A DNA stretch of 64,000 bases from NCBI GenBank assembly GCA_017555025.1, contig JAFZHC010000018.1, forward strand, positions 1 through 64,000, written 5' to 3'. The translations under genes were made by a program, and so were the position numbers. This DNA comes from Akkermansia sp. (GTDB lineage Bacteria; Verrucomicrobiota; Verrucomicrobiia; Verrucomicrobiales; Akkermansiaceae). Positions 50,449 through 58,315 of the stretch are shown piece after piece. The number at the start of each line of letters is the position of its first letter. Position 1 is the first letter of the stretch. The notes beneath the pieces are model-generated. The model had not been told where the DNA came from, ran no database searches, and saw only the letters and a program-made list of their open reading frames with translations.

Positions 50449-51552
50449 ATGTGGAGGAACTGTATCATTTCTGTGTTGGCAGCGTTGCTGCTCTGGGCTT
50501 GTGGCGAGGATGCAGGGCAGCGCGCTGCTGCACAGTTGCCGGTGTACACGGTAAAGGTGGCTTCGCCGCAGACGGGCAGCGTGGCTGAATATCGTGAGTG
50601 GGTTGGCCGGCTGGAAGGCTTGGTAAGTGCGGCCGTCTTGCCCCAGGTGAGTGGTTATGTGGCGGAACGCTTCTTTACCAATGGTGCCTTCGTCAAGGCC
50701 GGCGAGGTACTTTATAAGATAGATTCCACCCTTTACGAGCAGGCTCTGGACGAGGCTGAAGCCAGGCTGGCACAGGCTGCCGCTAATGAAAAGGAGGCTG
50801 CTCAGCACTTGGCATACAATGAACCGCTGGCCAAGGCCGGTGCTATTTCGCGCCAGTCTCTCACCGATGCTCAGCAACAATTGCTGGCGGCTCAGGCAGC
50901 CTTGGCCTCAGCGCAGGCTGCGGTGGCTCAGGCTCGTACAAATGTAGGTTATTGCACACTCAAGGCACCTGTGGATGGTATTGTCGGTTTTGCTCGGGCT
51001 GATGTAGGAAGTTATGTATCGCCCGGCGGTAACCCGCTGGTGTTGGTGAATAGCATGAACCCCATACGTGTGCAATTCAGCATCAGCGAGCAGGATTGGT
51101 TAAACCAAGGGGGCTCCGGTGGTGCTTTGCACCCGGGGGCTGAGGTGCAATTGCTGCTGGCTAATGGTGAGCCCTATGCCTACCCGGCAACAATTGAAGG
51201 CGTCAATAATGAAGTTTCGGCAACGACCGGCTCGCTGTTGCTGGATGCCCGAACCCTGAATCCCGGCGATTTGTTACGTCCCGGCATGTTTGTACGTGTG
51301 CGTGTGTGCTCTGCTGAGCATCAGCATGCGCTGCTGGTACCGGTGGGTGCCATCGTCAATATTCAGGGCAAAAGCATGTTGATTGAGGTTGATGACAAAG
51401 GCAGCGCCTCGCTTGTGCCTGTCAGCGTCGGTCTGCAACAGGATGGCATGGTGGCGGTAACAGGAGCGGTTTCGCCCACCTCGCGCATTGTGGTAAGCGG
51501 TACCCAGCAGGCGCTGATGGCGGTGAACGGGCGAGCTAAGCTGGAGTTCTGA
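50449..51552 (+). CDS. RND efflux periplasmic adaptor (AcrA/MexA-like lipoprotein), orphan
   Basis: A 367-residue membrane fusion protein with a lipoprotein signal ([12 protein letters not shown], lipidated Cys near 18). It has the paired lipoyl halves ([40 protein letters not shown] and [23 protein letters not shown]), an alpha hairpin between them (Ala/Gln-rich) and the beta-barrel and membrane-proximal domains. Such adaptors bridge an RND pump and a TolC channel. Neither pump nor channel follows: the next gene is antisense after a terminator. It must use partners encoded elsewhere, or is a remnant. Confidence 0.88.
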   Translation: MWRNCIISVLAALLLWACGEDAGQRAAAQLPVYTVKVASPQTGSVAEYREWVGRLEGLVSAAVLPQVSGYVAERFFTNGAFVKAGEVLYKIDSTLYEQALDEAEARLAQAAANEKEAAQHLAYNEPLAKAGAISRQSLTDAQQQLLAAQAALASAQAAVAQARTNVGYCTLKAPVDGIVGFARADVGSYVSPGGNPLVLVNSMNPIRVQFSISEQDWLNQGGSGGALHPGAEVQLLLANGEPYAYPATIEGVNNEVSATTGSLLLDARTLNPGDLLRPGMFVRVRVCSAEHQHALLVPVGAIVNIQGKSMLIEVDDKGSASLVPVSVGLQQDGMVAVTGAVSPTSRIVVSGTQQALMAVNGRAKLEF

Positions 51553-51611
51553 TGTAAGGAACGGAGCAACGCTTAGCATGGTGGCGGGCGTGGAATTCGC
51601 TTGTCGACAAC

Positions 51612-51638
51612 AAAAAAGCCCCCTTTTGCAAGGGGGCT
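51612..51638 (-). terminator. Terminator of the rubrerythrin gene
   Basis: Stem AGCCCCCTT / AAGGGGGCT with a four-base loop; six T on the minus strand. Confidence 0.87.
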
Positions 51639-51668
51639 ATGCCGGAACGAGCAGCCGCTCGTCGTTGC

Positions 51669-52214
51669 TTATTTACCGAAATAGCGCTTCAGCAGGCCAT
51701 CGAAACCCTTACCGTGGCGAGCTTCGTCCTTGCACATTTCGTGCACGGTGTCGTGAATGGCATCGTAGCCGAGCTCCTTGGCGCGCTTGGCAATCATCAG
51801 CTTGCCGTTGCAGGCGCCGAACTCCGCATCCGCACGCATCTGTACGTTCTTTTCGGTGCTGTCGGTGAGCACCTCGCCCAGCAGCTCTGCAAACTTGGCA
51901 GCGTGCTCGGCCTCCTCAAAGGCGTAACGGCGGAAGGCTTCGGCTACTTCAGGGTAGCCCTCTCGCTCGGCCTGGCGGCTCATGGCAAGGTACATACCCA
52001 CCTCGCAGCATTCACCCGTAAAATTGTCGCGAAGACCCTGTACTACTTCAGCATCCAGCCCCTTGGCCACACCCACACGGTGTTCATCGGCATAAACCTT
52101 CTCGGCGCCCTCCTCGATTTCGATGAATGTATCGACGCCGCAAACGGGGCATACCTCAGGCATGGTGTCGCTCTCGATGACTTCGCCGCAAATGGTGCAC
52201 TGGTACTTTTTCAT
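51669..52214 (-). CDS. Reverse rubrerythrin (NADH peroxidase-type)
   Basis: A 181-residue protein with an N-terminal rubredoxin-like iron site (Cys6-x-x-Cys9 and Cys22-x-x-Cys25: CTICGE ... CPVCGV) followed by a di-iron rubrerythrin domain with [36 protein letters not shown] and [18 protein letters not shown] carrying the Glu and His ligands. Domain order reversed relative to classical rubrerythrin marks the revRbr type, which reduces hydrogen peroxide and oxygen in anaerobes. Fits with the Bat operon as oxygen defence. Confidence 0.94.
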   Translation of the reverse strand: MKKYQCTICGEVIESDTMPEVCPVCGVDTFIEIEEGAEKVYADEHRVGVAKGLDAEVVQGLRDNFTGECCEVGMYLAMSRQAEREGYPEVAEAFRRYAFEEAEHAAKFAELLGEVLTDSTEKNVQMRADAEFGACNGKLMIAKRAKELGYDAIHDTVHEMCKDEARHGKGFDGLLKRYFGK

Positions 52215-52273
52215 AATCGTGTATGTAGGTTGTGTGTTTGTCTGTTTGTCGCTTTTTGAATGGCGACACGCAA

Positions 52274-52302
52274 AATATAGGGGAAAAATAGGAATATGTC
52301 AA
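52274..52302 (-). promoter_or_regulatory. Promoter of the rubrerythrin gene
   Basis: Minus-strand TTGACA (52302-52297), 17-base spacer, TATATT (52279-52274), near-consensus. The leader is about 53 bases and has a small GTCGC...GCGAC stem. Confidence 0.78.
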
Positions 52303-52406
52303 GTAATTTTTAGAAAGATTCTAATAAGAAATGATTTTTTTCTGAAAAACGGGTTAAAAATCGGGGTGGCGGGGGCTTTTCTGGGCTATTATGGAGGAGA
52401 GCGAGC

Positions 52407-52435
52407 TTGACGGCGCAGGATGGGCGTGGTAGAGT
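52407..52435 (+). promoter_or_regulatory. Promoter of the U32-like pair
   Basis: TTGACG (52407-52412), 17-base spacer, TAGAGT (52430-52435). Predicted start near 52442 coincides with the first ATG, so the mRNA would be leaderless or start at an ATG a few codons later. Confidence 0.68.
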
Positions 52436-52441
52436 GGGGCA

Positions 52442-53410
52442 ATGATGAAGATGCGCGACAGGCTGATGTGGCCCGAGGCGGAGTGGGATGTCTCGGGCGC
52501 GTTTGCGAAAGATGCGGTATTATTTCGATTTCACGATTTTTGCCGGGAGAAGCTGGGCTACGCGCCCTTTGCGGTAGTGCATGGTTCACCGTTGTTCCGG
52601 TGGAACTGCGGGCGGGTACTGGGCATGCTGCAGCGCACGGAGCAGGAGATATCGACGGCCGCCGTCGGTTATGTGAAGCGCGGCATACCGGTAGACCTGA
52701 CCTTTACCAATCCCGGACTTCAGGCTTCCGACATGAAGAATATGCTGGGTAATCGCCTGTTGAGTTACTTTGCTTCGCAGAGCAATAAGACAGTGCGCCA
52801 TGCCGTCATCATCGGTTCGGATGCGCTTTACGACCATGTGAAGGCCAATTATCCGCAGCTGGGCACGGTATCGTCTATCTTGCGTATTACCTGTGATGGC
52901 GGACGAGGAAAACTCAGTTCCTACTTGAAATTGGCCGAGAAATACGACAAGGTGATGATTCATCCCGACGATGTGTTCAATTACGACATGCTGGAGCAGC
53001 TGGAGGAGAAGGACCGCTATGAGCTTATTCTGAACGAATATTGTATGCGTAATTGCCCGATGCGTGCTTACCACTACACCACCATGTCAGAGCAGGCCTT
53101 TGATATTGATGGCTACGATACGACAAAATTTTACAAAGCGCTGGAGCGTAACGGCTGCCGTAACCTGAAGGCCATGCTGACAGATCCGAGGGTGGGGGTG
53201 TCGGCACTAACCACGCCGGAAATCCGGCGCCTGTACGACATGGGATTCCGTAAATTTAAACTACAGGGGCGTGCTCACCCCAATGCTATGCCGCTCATCA
53301 ATGATTTGTTGCGCTTTATGTTGCCGCCAGAGAATGAAGCCGACACTTTGTGGTTGGAGCTGAGCACGGCAATGCTGGAAAGTTTCACCCCGCTGACTGT
53401 TGAAGCATGA
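52442..53410 (+). CDS. U32-peptidase-like TIM-barrel protein, first of a pair
   Basis: A 322-residue protein. The pattern of strands (GIPVDLTFTNPG, HAVIIGSDALYDHVK, YDKVMIHPDD, MGFRKFKLQGR) suggests a TIM barrel as in U32/UbiU-UbiV proteins. The key motif is NEYCMRNCPMRAYHY (198-212) with Cys201, Cys205 and His211, as in U32-like proteins where cysteines bind an Fe-S cluster or metal. The ATG at 52442, 52445 or 52451 could each be used. It overlaps the next, paralogous gene by four bases (ATGA). The substrate is unknown; peptidase or hydroxylase chemistry is not assured. Confidence 0.65.
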   Translation: MMKMRDRLMWPEAEWDVSGAFAKDAVLFRFHDFCREKLGYAPFAVVHGSPLFRWNCGRVLGMLQRTEQEISTAAVGYVKRGIPVDLTFTNPGLQASDMKNMLGNRLLSYFASQSNKTVRHAVIIGSDALYDHVKANYPQLGTVSSILRITCDGGRGKLSSYLKLAEKYDKVMIHPDDVFNYDMLEQLEEKDRYELILNEYCMRNCPMRAYHYTTMSEQAFDIDGYDTTKFYKALERNGCRNLKAMLTDPRVGVSALTTPEIRRLYDMGFRKFKLQGRAHPNAMPLINDLLRFMLPPENEADTLWLELSTAMLESFTPLTVEA

Positions 53411-54396
53411 ACACCGATTATCTGATAAAGGATTATATGCCCCGTGCCCGATGGAGTGTGGGCGGCGGTTTGTTGCATGGGCGTACCATGCTGCAACTGT
53501 GCGAGGGTATTGCGCAGGAAATGCGTGATATTCGCAGCCTGAGCTATCTTCATGCCACGCCCTCCTGCGCCTGGAGTCTGGATTGGGCTGATCAGAGGTC
53601 GCTGACTACCCCGACCGGTTATCTCCGCATGTTGCAACTGGCTGCTGCGGCGCAGCAGGCGGTGTGTCTGAATTTTGATAACCCTTTTGTTGCTAAGGCT
53701 ATGTTGGAAGACGGCTTCGGCCTCTTCCTGGTCAATGAGCTGTTGCAGCATAACCCTACGGGGCTGAATTGTGTGGCCGTGGCTGACGACCGAGTGGCTA
53801 TGGAGCTGCGTCGGCAGTTCCCCTCGCTGCGCTTGATCGCTCACATGAATCGTTCCGTTTGTGAAGAGATCGAACCGGATGCCGCATTCTATAACCGCCT
53901 GCTGGATTTTTACCAAGAGGTGCAGCTCTACCCCGACTGCGCCCGCAATCCGGAGTTGGTGCGCTCCCTTAGTAAACCGGAGCGTTGCTGGGTGATTGTG
54001 AATGACCGTTGTCGTCGCGGTAGCAGGGCTGCTCACCGCGAGATGCTCCTCTTGCTGGCTCAGATGAGGGTGCGCCCCTATGAGTTTTCCTTCAAAGTGC
54101 GCCGTCAGCAGCAGATGGAGGCATTGCTGTCACCACCCGGTGCACCCGGCAATACCTTCAGCCGCGATGAACTGAAAGCCCTGTATGCCGCCGGTTTGCG
54201 CTCTTTCCATGTGCAGGCGGAGCAATACCGCAACGGTATGACCCCCGCCTGGTTGCTGATGAGTTATCTCGTGACTGCCGCACCTCAATACAGCAATATG
54301 CGAGCCCTTCTGACCTATAAGGTGCTCTCCTATCTCAATGGTGAGCAGCCTTCGCTGGCCAGCGGGCTGGAGCCTTTCTCCATGAGGTGGGAGTAA
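53407..54396 (+). CDS. U32-like TIM-barrel protein, second of a pair, degenerate site
   Basis: A 329-residue paralogue of the preceding protein, with the same order of elements: an N-terminal HATPSCAWSLDWAD region, FDNPFVAKAMLEDGF, CVAVADDRVAMELRRQFP, VQLYPDCARNPEL and a C-terminal GLRSFHVQAEQYRNG. The motif corresponding to NEYCMRNCPMRAYHY reads NDRCRRGSRAAHRE (199-212): Cys202 is kept but the second cysteine is Ser206. The pair may form a heterodimer in which this chain is regulatory, as in UbiU-UbiV, although its actual role is unknown. Translation is probably coupled to the first gene. Confidence 0.6.
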   Translation: MNTDYLIKDYMPRARWSVGGGLLHGRTMLQLCEGIAQEMRDIRSLSYLHATPSCAWSLDWADQRSLTTPTGYLRMLQLAAAAQQAVCLNFDNPFVAKAMLEDGFGLFLVNELLQHNPTGLNCVAVADDRVAMELRRQFPSLRLIAHMNRSVCEEIEPDAAFYNRLLDFYQEVQLYPDCARNPELVRSLSKPERCWVIVNDRCRRGSRAAHREMLLLLAQMRVRPYEFSFKVRRQQQMEALLSPPGAPGNTFSRDELKALYAAGLRSFHVQAEQYRNGMTPAWLLMSYLVTAAPQYSNMRALLTYKVLSYLNGEQPSLASGLEPFSMRWE

Positions 54397-54416
54397 CCCA
54401 CAGCCTCAGTTACTGA

Positions 54417-54447
54417 CCGACGGCCGCCCTTAACCGGCGGCCGTCGG
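54417..54447 (+). terminator. Hairpin after the U32-like pair
   Basis: A 12-bp perfect stem CCGACGGCCGCC / GGCGGCCGTCGG with a seven-base loop, 20 bases after the stop; no T run. Confidence 0.6.
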
Positions 54448-54531
54448 CGTATACTGCGAGAACTTAGATAATGGTGCTTATGAAAAACGGGAGGGGGCTC
54501 CGCACTTTAGGCATGGAAAGGGTGTGCAAAG

Positions 54532-54567
54532 AAAAATCCCTTTCATGTCGTAACATGAAAGGGATTT
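54532..54567 (-). terminator. Terminator of tRNA-Leu
   Basis: A 15-bp perfect stem AAATCCCTTTCATGT / ACATGAAAGGGATTT with a four-base loop; T run on the minus strand, just after the tRNA. Confidence 0.88.
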
Positions 54568-54571
54568 CAGC

Positions 54572-54653
<82 letters not shown>

Positions 54654-54680
54654 ATCGGATTTCGCACTTGGTGCGCCGCA

Positions 54681-54709
54681 ACTATACACGAACGCGAGAT
54701 GGATTGCAA
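54681..54709 (-). promoter_or_regulatory. Promoter of tRNA-Leu
   Basis: Minus-strand TTGCAA (54709-54704), 17-base spacer, TATAGT (54686-54681). Confidence 0.75.
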
Positions 54710-54755
54710 GCCTTTTTTTGCAAAAAAGTGATTTTTTATCAAAAAAGGCAGATTT

Positions 54756-55166
54756 TTATCGGCGGATGGAGCCGGAATAGCTGCCATTGGCGCCGTAAAA
54801 ATGGGTGTTGCCACCCGGTGTGGTGTGGGAACTGCCTTTGTAGGCGCCGTTCGAGCCGTAGTAGCGGGTTTGCCCGGCAGAGCTCTGACTGCTGCCTTTA
54901 TAGGAGCCGTTGGAACCGTAGAAACGAGTGGTGCCACCGGCGGAAGATTGTGAATGTCCCTTATAGCTGCCGTTGGCTCCGTAGTAGTGAGTGGTGCCGT
55001 TGGGGCCGGTGTGGGAGCGCCCTTGGTAGGAGCCATCGGCACCGTAGAAATGTTTAGTGCCGTTGGGCCCATTCTGAATTTTTCCGGCGTAAGAACCGTT
55101 GGGGTTGTAGACATTCTGAGCCAGAGCCGATGTGCACAGCAGCAGGGCGATGAAGGTATTTCGCAT
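54756..55166 (-). CDS. Secreted GSYxG repeat protein 1
   Basis: A 136-residue protein with a signal peptide (MRNTFIALLLCTSALAQ) followed only by six imperfect 19-20-residue repeats of the type FYGANGSYKG-x(4)-GGTT (variants VYNPNGSYAG, HFYGADGSYQG, HYYGANGSYKG, RFYGSNGSYKG, RYYGSNGAYKG, HFYGANGSYSG). A beta-strand-turn unit is likely. It is the second of two tandem paralogues; function unknown. The start was set at 55166 because the longer frame contains no signal peptide at its beginning. Confidence 0.78.
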   Translation of the reverse strand: MRNTFIALLLCTSALAQNVYNPNGSYAGKIQNGPNGTKHFYGADGSYQGRSHTGPNGTTHYYGANGSYKGHSQSSAGGTTRFYGSNGSYKGSSQSSAGQTRYYGSNGAYKGSSHTTPGGNTHFYGANGSYSGSIRR

Positions 55167-55194
55167 GGGTAAAGTGTATGAAGTGGAGATGAAA

Positions 55195-55608
55195 TTAACG
55201 TTTTGAACCGCGGTAGGAGCCGTTCTTGTCGTAATAGCGGGTGCCGCTGCTGCTGTGGGTGGAGCTGCCTTCAAAGGAGCCGCTTCGATTGTAATAGCGG
55301 GTGTTGCTGCCGCTGGTGGTGGCCTGTCCCTCGTAGGAACCGCTGCGGTTATAGTAACGTGTGGTACTGCCGCTGGTGGTGGATTGGCCAACGTAGGAAC
55401 CGCTTTTATCATAATAGCGCGTGTTGTTACCATTGCGCTCGGCTTTGCCGAGGTAGGAGCCGCTGCGGTCGTAATAGCGCGTGGTGCTGCCACTGGTTTC
55501 GGAGCGTGCTACATGGCTTCCTCCCGGGCCGTAGAATATATCAGCCGCTACAGAGGGGAGAAGGGATATCGCAAGCAAAAGGAGTACGGAAAGACGATGG
55601 TTCATCAT
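55195..55608 (-). CDS. Secreted GSYxG repeat protein 2
   Basis: A 137-residue protein with a signal peptide (MMNHRLSVLLLLAISLLPSVAA) followed by six 19-20-residue repeats: YYDRSGSYLG, YYDKSGSYVG, YYNRSGSYEG, YYNRSGSFEG, YYDKNGSYRG, with the first degenerate (IFYGPGGSHVA). Same repeat as its downstream neighbour, 28 bases away, so the two form an operon of duplicated genes. A basic end (SKR). Function unknown. Confidence 0.78.
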   Translation of the reverse strand: MMNHRLSVLLLLAISLLPSVAADIFYGPGGSHVARSETSGSTTRYYDRSGSYLGKAERNGNNTRYYDKSGSYVGQSTTSGSTTRYYNRSGSYEGQATTSGSNTRYYNRSGSFEGSSTHSSSGTRYYDKNGSYRGSKR

Positions 55609-55672
55609 GTGAAAAACGGGGGGGGCTCTTATTCTTATACTCCAAAAATCCTTGGGTTACAAGTGAAAATTC

Positions 55673-55701
55673 TTGCTAACAATTACTTTCTCTGCTAGAA
55701 T
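55673..55701 (+). promoter_or_regulatory. Promoter of the PH-like array
   Basis: TTGCTA (55673-55678), 17-base spacer, TAGAAT (55696-55701). Predicted start near 55708, 14 bases before the first gene. Confidence 0.7.
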
Positions 55702-55721
55702 GCCGGGCGTAACACCAAACT

Positions 55722-56576
55722 ATGAAACTGAGTGACCTGGATTTAGATGTCCGTGACCGCGAATGGATAGAGCGCGTGGTACAGGCGGATGAGGAGCTGC
55801 TGCTGGTGTGCAAGCCGCAGGTGAGCCTGTGGAGGAGGGAGTATTTGCCCGTCACGATTTTCTCCGTGCTGTGGGTGGCGGGAATTGGCTGCATAAGCGG
55901 AGTTGCTGTGCCGCAGATATTGGAGCAGGTGAGTGAGAGACCGGCGGGGTTGGTTGTTTTGCTGTTTTTCATACCCTTCTGGGTGATTGGCCTGGGCTTG
56001 TTGAGCAGCCCGTGGCGCTTGCGTGCGGTGGATCGCCGCACGGTGTACCTCCTGACAAGTAAGCGGGCTGTCGTGCTGCGCCCCTCGGAGTTTCGCTTCC
56101 GTCCTACACAAAAGGAATACCCGCTCCGACAAGGCATGGTGAAAGAGGTGAAGGAGAAGCGCGACGGTAGTGGTAACCTGATATTGGATTATGATGTGCG
56201 ACACACCAAGAATGGGCTGCACTATGTACCGAAGGGCTTTTTGCATGTGCCGCAGGTGCGCCGGGTGGAGGCAGCCCTGCGTGAATTGCTTGGCGAGCCG
56301 TGCTCACCCCCGACTGAGGATGGCGCTAAGGCTGAAGAGGCGCCGGAAGTGGAGTTCCCGAACATAGGGACATTGCTCGTGGGCTGCTTCTTTATGCTTG
56401 TGGGGGGTGCCAAGGCATATAGAGCGGTAGAGGCGCTGATGCAGTACAACCAGTCCCCCGACTGGTTGTTCACGCTGTTTGCGGTGGGCTGGCCGCTGCT
56501 ATTTGTCTGCGGGGGCTTTTGTGCAGCCTGGCGGTGGGTGCGTGAGTTTATCAAATACCGTAAAACACATCGCTGA
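55722..56576 (+). CDS. PH-like array gene 1
   Basis: A 284-residue protein. An N-terminal helix-rich cytoplasmic start (DREWIERVVQADEELLLVCKP), two membrane helices (about 45-68 and 78-98), then a PH-like domain: RRTVYLLTSKRAVVL, KEYPLRQGMVKEVKEKRDGSGNLILDYDV, GFLHVPQVRRVEAALREL. Two more helices follow at the C-terminus; no DUF3592. The motifs recur in the next five genes. The stop overlaps the next ATG (TGATG). Confidence 0.72.
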   Translation: MKLSDLDLDVRDREWIERVVQADEELLLVCKPQVSLWRREYLPVTIFSVLWVAGIGCISGVAVPQILEQVSERPAGLVVLLFFIPFWVIGLGLLSSPWRLRAVDRRTVYLLTSKRAVVLRPSEFRFRPTQKEYPLRQGMVKEVKEKRDGSGNLILDYDVRHTKNGLHYVPKGFLHVPQVRRVEAALRELLGEPCSPPTEDGAKAEEAPEVEFPNIGTLLVGCFFMLVGGAKAYRAVEALMQYNQSPDWLFTLFAVGWPLLFVCGGFCAAWRWVREFIKYRKTHR

Positions 56577-57166
56577 TGCCGGATACCTTCGCAACAGAGC
56601 TGCGCTCTGATGAGCGCATGTGGCTGGACCAAGAGTTGTCTGCGGGGGAGGAGCTGCACCTGTTGGTGCGCCCTCGCTCAGAGGCGGAGCGAGTGGCCTT
56701 CAACGTAGAACATGTGTTGAGTGGTATCTTCCTGCTGGTGTGTCTGGGGGTAACATGGGGTATAGCTGAGGATAATCCGCAGGCCTGTGTATTGATGTTG
56801 CCTGCTTGGCTGGCCGGTATTGCCGGTGTATGCCGCCCGTGGCTGTGGAGCTGGCGCCGCAAGCGTACGCTGTATGTGCTCACCTCACGCCGGGTATTGC
56901 TGCGGGAGGTGTCGCGCACGTTCCGCGTGCGCTGCCATTCTTATCCCCTGCAGTCCGGCATGGTGCAGGAGGTAGGCGTGTTGCCCGGCGGCTATGGTCA
57001 CATCGTGTTCGATTACGCATGGGACGAGCTGAACGGGGCGCGCGAGGAACGCGTGGCGCGTCAGGTGGGCTTTGTCGATATTCCGCAGGTGAAGCGTGTG
57101 CAGGCTCTGCTGGAGCGAGCCATCGCTGAGAATGAAGAGAACCGCAAGCTGAGAGTAAACAGATGA
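56576..57166 (+). CDS. PH-like array gene 2 (short form)
   Basis: A 196-residue member that ends right after the PH-like part. Helices at about 40-60 and 68-85, then RRKRTLYVLTSRRVLLREVSRTFR, YPLQSGMVQEVGVLPGGYGHIVFDYAWDE, and VGFVDIPQVKRVQALLERAI. It lacks the C-terminal helices of its neighbours. The start overlaps the preceding stop by one base, and its stop overlaps the next start by four bases (ATGA). Confidence 0.72.
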   Translation: MPDTFATELRSDERMWLDQELSAGEELHLLVRPRSEAERVAFNVEHVLSGIFLLVCLGVTWGIAEDNPQACVLMLPAWLAGIAGVCRPWLWSWRRKRTLYVLTSRRVLLREVSRTFRVRCHSYPLQSGMVQEVGVLPGGYGHIVFDYAWDELNGAREERVARQVGFVDIPQVKRVQALLERAIAENEENRKLRVNR

Positions 57167-58314
57167 ATACAGAAGATTGGGGACTGAGTGCGCAGGATAC
57201 CGCCCGCCTGCGCCGGGAGTTGAAGGAGGGCGAGCAGGTGGTGCTGGTGGCAAAGCCGCGCTCTCAAATGAGCCTACTCGATACGCTGTTTCATCTCTTG
57301 CCCGGTGTGTTTTTGCTGGGGACACTGAGCTATATGGTCTGTTCAATGAGGGAAATCTGGTGGCTTGCGGGGCTCATATCGTTGCCGTTCTGGGTGTTGG
57401 GCGTATGCTTGCTCTACTCGCCTAGGCACCATAAGCGCAAGCGAGAGCGCACCCTTTACGTGCTGACGGATAAGCGCGTGGTGGTGCTGGAGCCCAAGTG
57501 GCCGGTGGGCGAGCGCGTGGTGGCCTACCCGCTGCGCCCCAATCCGGTGAAGGCCGTGTACTGGAACAAGAACGACTCTTCGGGCTGCGGCGATATCGTT
57601 TTTGCCTACGAGCAGCGCTGGCAGCTCAATCCTCGCGTTCACCGAGGGCCGGCACCGGTGGGGTTCATCGATGTGCCCCAGGTGGAGCGTGTGGATAAAA
57701 TGATTGCCGAGCAGGTGGCCGCTGTATCCGCCGCTACCCCATTGCCACCGGCTGTGCCGCCGTCGTTGGGGAGTTTGCCTACGGAGACGGATTCTTCGGG
57801 AAATGCCACCCCGCAGCAAATGAACAAAGGAGTGCTTGTTGCCATGGGGATTGCGTTTTCCTTGTTTTCCTTAATCTTCATTGCGCTGGGCGTGTACCTG
57901 ATGCGGCAGGATGCCCGGCTGGATGCCGAGGGCGTGCGGACGGAGGCCACAGTGGTGCGTGTGAATGTGTCGCACCATACCACGAGCAGCTCACGGCACC
58001 ACTCTGGCTCCGGGGTGACGGTGCGCGTGGGCAGTGGCCGCAATCGCCGGGAGTCCTGCACCTATTTCCCCGTGCTGCAATTCACTGATGCCGCCGGTGT
58101 GGTGCATGAATATGAGTCCACCACCGGCAGCTCTTCCTATAATTATCCTGTGGGGCATCGGCTGCCTATCACGTATCTGCCCTCAGACCCATCCCGCGTG
58201 CGTCTTGAAGATGGTGGCGTGGGGCTGGGGCTTATTTTTACGCTGGCGGGGAGTTTTGCGCTGCTCATTGGCGGGGCGATTCTTGCCGGTGGTTTGGTAA
58301 TGAAGAAACAATGA
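57163..58314 (+). CDS. PH-like array gene 3, with DUF3592
   Basis: A 383-residue protein. Two N-terminal helices (about 43-63, 68-85), the PH-like part (RERTLYVLTDKRVVVLEPK, VAYPLRPNPVKAVYW, CGDIVFAYEQRWQL, GFIDVPQVERVDKM), a Pro/Ala linker, a helix near 225-248, a DUF3592 domain (TEATVVRVNVSHH; YFPVLQFTDAAGVVHEYE; YPVGHRLPITYLPSDPSRVRLEDGG) and a last helix. A His/Ser-rich insertion (HHTTSSSRHHSGSG) lies in the DUF3592 part. The most complete member of the array. Confidence 0.75.
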   Translation: MNTEDWGLSAQDTARLRRELKEGEQVVLVAKPRSQMSLLDTLFHLLPGVFLLGTLSYMVCSMREIWWLAGLISLPFWVLGVCLLYSPRHHKRKRERTLYVLTDKRVVVLEPKWPVGERVVAYPLRPNPVKAVYWNKNDSSGCGDIVFAYEQRWQLNPRVHRGPAPVGFIDVPQVERVDKMIAEQVAAVSAATPLPPAVPPSLGSLPTETDSSGNATPQQMNKGVLVAMGIAFSLFSLIFIALGVYLMRQDARLDAEGVRTEATVVRVNVSHHTTSSSRHHSGSGVTVRVGSGRNRRESCTYFPVLQFTDAAGVVHEYESTTGSSSYNYPVGHRLPITYLPSDPSRVRLEDGGVGLGLIFTLAGSFALLIGGAILAGGLVMKKQ

Positions 58315-58315
58315 T

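Noticed and set aside
50326..50880. Upstream extension of the glutamate decarboxylase frame, giving a 647-residue protein
   Set aside because: The extension overlaps the divergent adaptor gene and has no homology; family length supports the start at 50325.
54756..55608. Repeat tract that could be taken for a CRISPR or noncoding satellite
   Set aside because: The repeats are in frame in two signal-peptide-bearing proteins with coding-type divergence.
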